From the NCBI RefSeq assembly GCF_000471905.2, contig NW_006500327.1, positions 3,463,458-3,527,457 on the forward strand: 64,000 nucleotides of DNA, in the 5' to 3' direction. Below are positions 38,701-50,100 of this stretch, piece by piece. This DNA is from Amborella trichopoda. Its lineage: Eukaryota; Streptophyta; Magnoliopsida; Amborellales; Amborellaceae. The first letter of the stretch is position 1. Each line of letters starts with the position of its first letter. Below the pieces are notes generated by a model. That model was not told the origin of the DNA. It did not search any database and saw only the letters and a program-made list of their open reading frames with translations. A program made the position numbers and the translations under genes.

Positions 38701-41055
38701 AAACGAAATTATCCAACTACATACGAATGACACTCTTTGAGCCACTTGGCATGACAATTTTCTGGAAGATACAAGACTCAGAAAGCCCATTGTGCCATGA
38801 AGTGTCAGCCAGACTCCAACAGGAATTCCAGCATTAATATCATGAAATCTATTCAGAATACTGTTCATAAAACAAGATTTAACAGTATAGGAAAATTCAT
38901 GAGAGAAGATAATTTATCCAACTATCCATCATCATCTCCTTCTCTATAAAGAAGAGAATGTTTGATATGTGACTGAATCCAGCACATAAATTCATCCCAT
39001 TTCACATTCATATCACTTATATGCTCAATATATGATCCTAATATCCGACTGGAACAGTTAGAAATTGCTGTCACTGATGTTTTCTTCCACCCAAGTATGA
39101 CTTTAGAGAAGAGACAACATAGGAAAAGAGCCACACAGTTTTTGAGCTTGGTGACAAGAAAAGAGCCACACAGTTGAGAAGGAATTAATCCTTGGCACTT
39201 CTTACAAAATCATCAGCTTAGATGAAGCAATGCCATAAAAAACAACAGATAAAAATCATGCAATTGAATGCTCTTTTTTTGAGAGCAAGAGTATTAGACC
39301 ATAAACCGAATGCCATAAATGAAAAATCCTTCCAGAAACAGAAAGGCTTAGAGGAGCCAGCCGTCAAATGTCAAAAAGGACTATTCTGGGATAATCAGAA
39401 GTTTGAAACCAAACTCCAAAGCAGACACCACAGAAACTATGACCAAAAAAAACCTACATTCCAACATTTAAGTTGTCACATCAGCCAAAACATAGCATAC
39501 TTTACCTTATGAAAACAGTATGATAGTATGCAAAGAGTCCAGGACACCTTGTACCTGACATAGCTTAATGTTGACTTTACTCTGCCTCAACGATCGAGCA
39601 AATTCCATCTCCTGTACAAATATTGAAGTTTCTAGAAAGTAAGACATCATCACTTGTAGATTTTAAGCACTGAAAAGGATGGCATGAAAAAGGTCATGTA
39701 AATACACCTCCAAATGCGAGGGTAAGATAATTCCTTCCAACTTTTGGAGGTCTCGGAGGTACAACAGCTCATGATCTTCGCGGTAGGCAAGGAAAAAATT
39801 TCGAGCTGGGGAGCCGCTTGCACAGTTACAAAAAATAAAAGGTTATGAGATGCACCTTTAACATATTAACCAGTTAATCCAAGTATCATCATCTAACAAA
39901 ATAAGAAGCATACCTTCCTGGCCATGTCCCTTTGCAACAAGATCCATAAAACAGTGGACAAAAACTGGATAGAGTACACGGAGTAACTCATGCTGAGTGA
40001 ACCATGAAATAATAACATTTTGTTACTGACTTACAAATTGAAATTTAAGTAGCATATCCAGCAAGATATATCATAAAACAAGAAACAGACAGCAATGGAT
40101 TCACAGCAGAGGAGGAGCTTCAATAATCAATATTGTACGAAACATATTCTCAAAATTTCTAAAAATGCATAAGCATGTCTAGATGTACTTGTTAAGTTGA
40201 TATTACCAATAATTCAATGCTACGATAAAAATAATCATAATAAAGAATTATTTGTTATTTGGTATTGTCCACAACAAAATTATTTGAGATAAACTTCTAA
40301 ATTGTTTTCTACAGATATCTTTAGAAAGCTGGTCTTACTTTATTGTCCATAAGTATCCCGTTGGGGATTTTTGTTTAGGGTAAAGAGCGAAAAGAACTAT
40401 CTATCTCTCCAAGTCCTAACCGCCACTCTCCAGGCTTTATCCATGAGTAATGATGAACATGGCTGATAATTTTTAGCAAACAAAATGTCATACAATTGAT
40501 CCTCTCTCTCTCTCNNNNNNNNNNNNNNNNNNNNNNNNNNNNNNNNNNNNNNNNNNNNNNNNNNNNNNNNNNNNNNNNNNNNNNNNNNNNNNNNNNNNNN
40601 NNNNNNNNNNNNNNNNNNNNNNNNNNNNNNNNNNNNNNNNNNNNNNNNNNNNNNNNNNNNNNNNNNNNNNNNNNNNNNNNNNNNNNNNNNNNNNNNNNNN
40701 NNNNNNNNNNNNNNNNNNNNNNNNNNNNNNNNNNNNNNNNNNNNNNNNNNNNNNNNNNNNNNNNNNNNNNNNNNNNNNNNNNNNNNNNNNNNNNNNNNNN
40801 NNNNNNNNNNNNNNNNNNNNNNNNNNNNNNNNNNNNNNNNNNNNNNNNNNNNNNNNNNNNNNNNNNNNNNNNNNNNNNNNNNNNNNNNNNNNNNNNNNNN
40901 NNNNNNNNNNNNNNNNNNNNNNNNNNNNNNNNNNNNNNNNNNNNNNNNNNNNNNNNNNNNNNNNNNNNNNNNNNNNNNNNNNNNNNNNNNNNNNNNNNNN
41001 NNNNNNNNNNNNNNNNNNNNNNNNNNNNNNNNNNNNNNNNNNNNTACTACTACTA

Positions 41056-41129
<74 letters not shown>

Positions 41130-44100
41130 GCACACGCACACAGAGGCATGGATCACTGTGTGAGGGTTCCAGGTTTGAGCAGGTCTTGCTTAGTCTGAGT
41201 CCTGACCACCAGTGCACAAGTGCGGGATAAAGATCCAAACAAGTCAGACTAGCAAAGAGATTTGACTAACGGCTTATAAATTAAAAATGAGGATCCAGAC
41301 GAGTTAGGCTCGCAATGAGGCTTAACCGTTAGCCTATGGACATGACATAGAGGTCTGGACAAGGTAGACTCCTGATTAGGACTAGCTGCCAGTTTATAAG
41401 CCGATAACCCAAACATGGGTAGGTTAGGCTCTCAATGAGGCTTAACCGCCAGCCTATGATCAAGACAAAGACCCAGACAAGTTAAACTCATAATGAGGAC
41501 TAACTGCCAGTTTAGGAGTCAACACCACTGACAGTTAGTCTGAGGCCTGACCGCCGATCAAGAGGCACGGGTAAAGATCGAGACAAGTCAGACTAGAAAT
41601 GAGATTTGACTAACGGCTTATAAATGGAAAATGAGGATTTGGACGAGTTAGGCTCACAATGATGCTTAACCACCGGCCTAGGGTCATGACCCAGAGGTCC
41701 AGACAAGCTAGACTCGTAATGAGGACTAACTTCCGGTTTATAAGTCGATAACCCAAACATGAGTAGGTTAGGCTCACAATGAGGTTTAAGCGCTGGCCTA
41801 TGGTCACGACATAAAGATCCAAACAAGTTTAAACTTTATTTTTTATTATTATATCTCATTTGTTCTCCAAATAATTGGAATAATGCTTGGAAAATGACGA
41901 TGAAGAAGGATTTGAGCATTTTTTAGAGAAGGCCTTGTTAGCAACGACATTAAGACGGGCTAAAATTGGCCAGTCCAGACCGGAACCACCGGACTAGTGG
42001 GCATTCAGATCAGCTCAAACCCCCTCAACTAGAATGTCATTGAACAGGTGGACCGGCCAGTCCGATGGTTGGACTGGCTGGTTCAACCAGTCTGAATCGA
42101 ACAATCCAATCCCAATATCGCTTCAAAATGATAAAAACAACCTTCCTGTTTTCAAATTTTGAGTCATAATTTGTCTTTTTTTTGGGGTTCTTTTTCATCC
42201 TTTTGAAATTGTTTAGGGGTGTTTGGGTTTTTTCTGTATTTGGAACAATTTGCAGGTTTAAAAAGTGGATTTTTAGAGAGAAAGAGAGTGAGTCCGCTAC
42301 TGTGGAAATCTTTGAACCCCCACCCACACTAACCCAAAAAAATTTGGGCAAAATCTGGTGACTTTAGGGAAGGATTCCAGCTGTCAATCCGCCTTACTTC
42401 AAGCCCCTAGTAAGTTTATTACATCCTTTTTAAATTGTTGATTATATTTGGAAAAATAGAAAAATTCACATTTGAAGGGTTTTTGCAAGAAATAAATTGT
42501 TTTTTTTTTTTCAAAATCAATGCAATAGGTTGTTTCTTCTATTCAATTTAATGGCTGTTTTTCCAGATCAATGCAAGTTGTTATTGGTTTTTGTTTATTT
42601 GGTAGCTCATATGCTTTTTTTTTTTTCATATAAATACTAGGCTTTTTTTCATTTTCTCATTGCATTTTTATTTTAGTTTTGAAACTTTAATACTCCAATG
42701 GAATTATGGAAAATGTTGGTAGAAGAAATTTGTTTCATATCATGGATTTTAGGCATTTTTGGTTTTTCATTTTTATGTGCATTTTTTATGCTTCTTTAAT
42801 GCTAAAATGAATCATCAGACATGAACATATGATGCATTGTAATTTTATTTGTGTTCCTAATAATTTTCTGAATTTTCTCTAGTTTTCTATATTGTTATGC
42901 TTTTCCATATTTTTCACTATTTTTATTTTTTTGTATTTACCTTTTTTTAAAAAAAAAATGACCGGTCTAATAAGGGAGCCAATCCCATCCGGCAATGCTG
43001 ACTGAACGATCGCCCTCACCAGCTTGACATCTAGTCCTGTCCTGACTCCTGCCAATGTTTTGCTTATTAGAGCCTTCTTTTCTTTCCCTTGAAAATAAAA
43101 ATTTTTTTCTTTTTTTTTTTGTTTGGTTGGGGGGGGATTGTTGCCTATAGAAAGAATATCTGATTTTCCTGGCTAGCTAAAAATTTGCAGTCTCATGTTT
43201 TTCTCTGAAAGTAGCTTACAACAGCTGGAAAATTGCCATAAAGTCATTAGTTTTCATCATATAGAATTCTGGGCTAGGGTACCAAACAACTAACCAAATA
43301 ATATTATTCATAATAGTAGGCACCTACCAAACTGCTAAAAAAGTATATTATGCAGGAGATGTTAATTTTTTGGATAATTCAATGGGGAAGACAGGCCTCT
43401 ACCAGTTTTTTTTCAATAGATTAGGGAGTTACATTTTGAAGGTGTTAATTGGGGGTGTTAGCGGTAGGAATGGATACCACGATGTGGTAACTGAGTGTGG
43501 GGATGCTACCACCATGACTGCAGCCCCTTTCCTAAGGAGATGTTAATTTTAGACAAAATAGCGTGCTTATAATAAAATGATTACATCTGCATAAAAGTTG
43601 AAAGTGCTCACCATGATGAGTAAATGATTACATCTGCATAAAAGCACCAGTTTGTTGGTAAAGCAAGAGAGAATAGTATATCAGGCCAAACTTGGAACAC
43701 ACCAATAAAAAAGGGAAAATAAATATCGTCTGAACAGGCAACAATCTCAGGAGCTCTCACTAAATCACCATAATGATCATAGCACTCAATTGCATAACCA
43801 ACACATGTAGTTCAAATCAAGCAAATTCAAACTAGATAAAATCCCATTCCCAAAATGGAAATATGTAGCTCTGAAACGTTCAATTCTATTGTTACTAGTA
43901 AAACTCTTACCATGCCAAACCAGTAATCATGATCTGAACATTTAACCCCAGAACACCTAGGACACAATCCACTAAAATGTGATGAGAGCAGAGGAAATTC
44001 CACAACACACACAACCTTCCAGGGCATGGCCAACTAGTAGCTCCACAAACCCATGTTGGGTAAGAGCAAAGCTCTATTACCTTGTAGCTTGTGAGGTAAA

Positions 44101-47100
44101 AACTTCCCGCACAGGTACATGCAGGTTGCTACAATGAGAATGAATTGTGCACCACAGATTCGGTGATCGGTTTGTTATTTAAAAGCTAAGTAGCAGAATC
44201 TAGCTAATTAAAAAATACCAAGCACTAACAGTGCGAGATAATTGACAACTACCAACCCACCCTACCAAAAAGATGAACCTCTAGTCAAACTGCAAGGACT
44301 GCAGTCAGTTCCATTACCTCCTAAGCAATGCAATTCAAAAAGCCAACTTTTGAACAGGATGACGTGTTATCACTATGGCCAAAAGTACCACTACAAATAA
44401 AATGTAGAAGATGGCTCCAAATATGGGCTTGCTTAGAATTTTTGTGATGCTCACTCCTTTGACAACATGGGTCCTGATGACATATGAGGTATCATTTGAG
44501 ATAGTCACAAGAGTGATGAGGATATCTCATGTCCGAAAAACTTGTGATGCTTGTGATTTTGCAGTTGTAGTAAACAAAATTTCTTAATGTATCGAGAGAG
44601 TTTTCCTTAACTTCCACAGGTATCTTTCCAGTGCAAGGGGAATCCATAAATGTTATTAAAAAGACCAGAAGGGAGACACAATATGGTGGATGCTAGCAGA
44701 CGAGATGGAGGAGATCATTCATTTGGTTTCGACCTATTAGCCAAATAAAGGGGACAACAGGATTCTTGTTAAGAAATACAGACAATCCAATGCTTAAACC
44801 TGCAACTTTCATCATGCCCTTTGTCTGACATGATCTTTATCTAGTCCAATGAAATCATATAACCTGCATTATGCAATTGTCTTTTTTTTCTCTACAGGAA
44901 ACGACAACTTCATGTATACATAATACATACTTATATCAGTGAAAAAGGAAAATTGGTATAACATCAAACATGAATTGAGTCATCATGTATAATGAATATA
45001 AATTGAGCAAAGTATGTGCCAAGTTGTTTGGGTCAGTGCTGTCCTTTAAAATGAGATAATATCAGATTCCATATCTTGCTGATGAACTATACAAGCAGGG
45101 ACATTGTGATTGCATGATTGTTGAATGCTTCATTCCCCAGGATTGGGCACGCATTACTTCAATACAAAGAATTAGAGAATCAAAAAATCCATGAGAATCA
45201 TCTTACCCGGTATAAATCTAATGAGCTATAGGTCCAAGATCTTAGCTTGCTATAATCCTCCTTGTATTTAGCTGGGCCATTCTCTGATCTGCCAAAGAAG
45301 AGCAATCACAGGGTAAAATAAAGAAACCACCTCAATCACTATAAAAGACAGACAAAGGAATAGGCTGCAATACACTGCCAATGTTTATAAATCATTTGCT
45401 CATTAAACTAAAATGCAACTAAATCAGTGAGGAAAAATTACTATTGCTAGTCCTCAGAGGTAAAGAACAAAATTTTACTATATTTCAGCCAAATTATGGC
45501 TTTAATCAATGTTCGCCAACTTGAGGGTATAGCCGGCGTACTGAATATAAAGAGAGAGCAGACTTTTTTTCTTAATTTCTCACCCTAACCCAAATTTCAT
45601 CCTAGACACGTGTTTCCATGATTTCTATCAAGCAAATGAATCATATTTTAGCAAAAAGCTTCAGATTAATGGAACTAAGAAAATGAAATTTCAACATAGG
45701 TTTTGCCCAATTTCAAAAAGTTGTGATTTCTTTGAAACAGTTGCTAAATCTTTGATGAAATTCGTTCCCTAATCATATTTTTGGGTTCTTTATTCAATCA
45801 TAATCTTGTTTCCCATAAAAAATAAAAATTAAAAACATTATTTTCTCAATTTTATTGAGTATTTAGTATTCACACGTAATTTCTATGACCTCGGTTCAAT
45901 TACATCCAAATTTGAATACCAAATCTAGTACTTCTTTGTTTGTTCTCTTTGTTTGTTGGGCAAAGGAGGGGAGGGCGGGGGGGAGACAAAAGATTGGAGG
46001 CGTCGATCCGCACCAAGTGCAACACGCAACAATCTTGGGCACATTTCAATTTTTCAATTTCAATTCATAAGATATCATTTTCGGCGTTTTAAATGCTTCT
46101 TATTTTTTATTTTATTATTTTTCTGAATTCTCATACTTTCCCCAGTTTTTGGGGTTTCTTTAGGCTTCTTAGGCAACTCGGGTAAGTTTGACCCAGACTC
46201 GTGCAAATCGCTAGGAAGGACCAGCCAGGGGCCGAGCCAATTTTTGACGACTGATTATGATACACAAGACTCAGTGAAAAAGCATTGAAGTTAGCATCTC
46301 TCTAAAGAGCAAGCAGTTCCAATTAACAAATTCGAATGAGTTGATAAGTAAAAGCAACTCCTATGTGAAACATATTTGTATGCAGCATTTAATACACTTC
46401 ACTTTACAAGATCTTAGGAACTCAAACAATCAAATATAAGAATTAATAATAGAGAATAAACTATTTATTTTCTTGTCTTTTATGCGAGTTAACCATTGCA
46501 AAATTCAATGACCTATTATTTGGTTTCTTTATACCGCATTATTTGGATATGTTAGAGTGCTCCAGACTACGGTAAGCATATGTTCACTTTCATAGCTACG
46601 AGGCAAATATATTCCACTAATCCAAAATTGATCCATCCCAACGGAATGGAAACCTTTCGTTGCTAGAGATCATAGGGACACTACTAGAGACTAGTATATT
46701 AGATGATTGAGTCAAATGATTGCATCCTTAACAGTGCTAAAAAAGGCTCATGTCAACTTAACTACTTACATCAATTCACGGTTTCACCCAAAATTAGTGA
46801 TCCACAAAACATTAGAAACCTTGTTCTCACAAGTGCAGTTTATGGGGGATTCCAAGTAATAAGAGAAAAAGAAAGAGAAGGAAAACTAAGAATAAATTCC
46901 AATCGTGACTTCACCTCTCCACGACCATAGGATATGTGTATTGATATAGGTACTTTGCCACATTACTTGAAATTGCATCGAGAGGGCCACCATGTTTAGC
47001 AGTTAGCACAAAGAACATATAAGGAAATAAAGAAGAATAACATTGATATTTGAATTCTTACACACTTAATCATGCTCTTTTCATTTCAGTACCCATGTCT

Positions 47101-50100
47101 ACCCACTACAAGATAGTAAAATTTTACTCTTTCCTATAAACCCAATTGGACATACTCCAAAAACCAAAAATTTAATAGGCGTCCACATGTAGGCCAAGTT
47201 TCCCCATCAAAAGCAATCCAACTATATCCCATCTTTCCACCATCTGCTCTACTACCTTGTGGGTGAAGATTTCATTCAGCATCCACAAAAATTCCTTATT
47301 AAAACACGAGACTAAACAACCACAGATAATAGCCTCCTCTAAAGTGAATAACAGACCATACAACCCTTAACAATACTCATCCTTGCACAAAAACAAACCT
47401 TAAGAGTTAAGTTTCCCATTCAATGCCAGAGAACTTTCTTTGCTATACCACTCAACAACCATGCCACGCAACATGGGCTCATAGTTAAGGATGTTTGCCT
47501 AAAGAGATAAAAGATTACTGAAATTAATAGGTGGTGCCCAAGAACTAGGTGGTAGAATTTAAAAGGGGCGAAAATAGACTTGTTAAGAAATAAATTGATA
47601 AAAGAAGGAAAATAGAATTTTAAGAACAAAATTAATGCTATGTGGGATGAGATGGATGATTATATTGAGAAAGTGGCAAAAGAAGTTTAGAATATAAAAG
47701 GAAAACATTCATATAAGGAAACTTGGTAGTGGAGTGATGAGGTTCAAAAGGTTATTAACGTGTTACAAAGCCTGGCAATGGAAGAGAAATGATCAAAACT
47801 TAGAAGAATACAATAATGCCAAGAAGAACGTTTAAGAAAAAAATAAGGCTAAACTTAATGCATATGATAGTGATGATGATGATCATCATCGTCATCATCA
47901 TCCAAGCCTTATCTCAATGATTTTGGGTCGGGTGCATGAATCATATTCCTCCATTCTTCTCTATTAAGAGCCATACCCTTAACTAAGGACAAGAGAAGGT
48001 GCAAAAAATATCTTCAAACTAGCAAAAATGAAGGAGAAAATGTAGGGATCTGATTCATGTTAAATGCATTGTGAGTGAGGATTAGAGAGTCTTGGTGAAG
48101 GATGATGAGGTCAACTAAAGGTGGAGAATTTATTTTCAAAAATTACTAAATGACGACCACTATGGGAGTACAGTGTTAGGAGGAACCTTCAACATAAATG
48201 AGGTTGGAAGTCATAAATACATTCATAAATTTATCATATTTGAAGCGACATAAGCTTTGAGAAAGATGAAGATAGGAAAAGTTTTATGAAGAGATGATAT
48301 CCAATAGAGGTTTGAAAGTGCTTGGGAGAGATTGGCATATCCTAGTTGACCAAGTTGTTCAACAAGATTTTGAGAACAAGGAAAATGTTAGACGAATGGA
48401 GATAATGTATTGTGATACCTATTTACAACAACAAATAAGACATACAAAATTGTACGAGCTATCGAAGAATCAAATTTATGAGCCATACTATAACGCTATG
48501 GGAGGGAGTGATTGAGCAACGACTACGACATAAAACGAGTGTATCAGAAACTCAATTTGATTTTATGCTAGAGATATCAACAATTGAGGTTATTTTCGTA
48601 CTTAGGGGATTGATTGAGAGGCTTAGGGAGAAGAGAAAAGACCTCTACATGGTCTTTATTGATTTAGAGAAATCACATGACAGATTATCTAGGGAGTTGA
48701 TTTGGTGGGTGTTGGAAAAAAAAAAAAATATTTAGAAAATATATTGACATGGTGAGAGATATGTATGACGAAGTGCTAGCTAGTGTGAGGACAATTAGTG
48801 GAAATACAAGTGAAATTTCAGGGACAATAGGCCTACATCAGGGGTGCTTTGAGTTAATATATCTTTGTTTTGGTTATGAACGAGTTAATTAAGCATCTAC
48901 AAGATGAATTATCATAGTGTATGTTGTTTGCAGATGTCTTACTTTTCATTGATGAGACTAGAGATGACATTTATGTAAATTAGAACTTTGCAGGGATGCT
49001 CTAGAATCAAAAGGTTTTAAAATTAATTGGACTAAGACAGCATAAATGGAATCCAAGTTTATTAATAAGGGTGTGGTTTCCATAAGGTTGCAACCTTAAA
49101 CAATCCAACTAAGGTGTACCTTCAAATTTTATCATAATATATAATTTTGAAGTAAAATAGTCTTAATATTATCTCAAAATCTATTTTTATATCTAATTAT
49201 AAAACTTTAAATTTCAAAAATGGTCAAAATCAAGTAGATCTATAAACATATGGAAATTTAGAAAATGGACGGTGTAGATAATATGTTGTAAGATGCACTA
49301 TTTCTGAGACCCAAAATCTTTTTATTTTTCATAATCATACATCTCGATGTTGAGATGATCAATCACAGGGTTTTTCAACATTAAAATAACCTTTTCTGAT
49401 GGAATTTTGAGGTGCATCCGTAGTTCTACATTTTAAGGTTGCAACCTTATATAAACTTTTCCCTAATAATAATAGAAGTAAAAACAATGAATTAATTAAG
49501 ATTGATGGCCAAGAAGTACCTAAAAGATATTATTTTTGCTATCTTGAGTCAATAGTCTATGAGAATAGAGAGATTGAGGAAGATGTCACAAATAGAATTA
49601 GAGCTGGGTGGACAAAATGGAGATGTGCTTCTGGAGTCATATATAGCATACCAAATGCAACTAAAGTGGAAGTCCTATAGGACGGTTGTAAGAGCAATCA
49701 TGCTTTACAGGACAGAGTGTTGTGAAATATTTTCATAGAATGAGTACAGCTGAGATGAGAATATTGAGATCGATGAGTTGCAAGATTAAAAATGATAGAA
49801 TTCAATAAATACATCTAAGGGAACTTCAGGTGGCTCGAATAGGCGATAAGATGAGTAAAGTAGAGTTAGGTGGTCTGGCCATGTGGAGCATCGACCTAGA
49901 ACAACACTAGTGTGGATGGATAATTTGGTTAAATCGGAAGGCTCTAAAAGGACAAGGGAAAGATCCAAAGGACAAGGATGGAAGAATGAAAAAGATATGG
50001 TAACCTCTGGTCTAACGGAGGTTATGGCCCTTGACAAAGGGGAATGGCGGAACAGGATTTGGGAGGCAACACCAAATACTTAGGATAAGGCCTGGATAAT

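Larger units (their letters stand above)
39993..45206. other. TAF5 intron 2 (5.2 kb)
   Basis: Contains an assembly gap, the minisatellite, CCGGTC-rich ends with T-rich core, one family B repeat and otherwise unassigned DNA (43540-45200). Confidence 0.85.

Noticed and set aside
40397..41230. Open frames with Arg-Glu or Leu-Ser runs
   Set aside because: Products of the CT/GA microsatellite and the gap.
47876..47910. ATCATCATC/GATGATGAT as a CRISPR-like or regulatory array
   Set aside because: It is the simple-repeat tail of an RTE element; CRISPR arrays are not expected in a plant genome.
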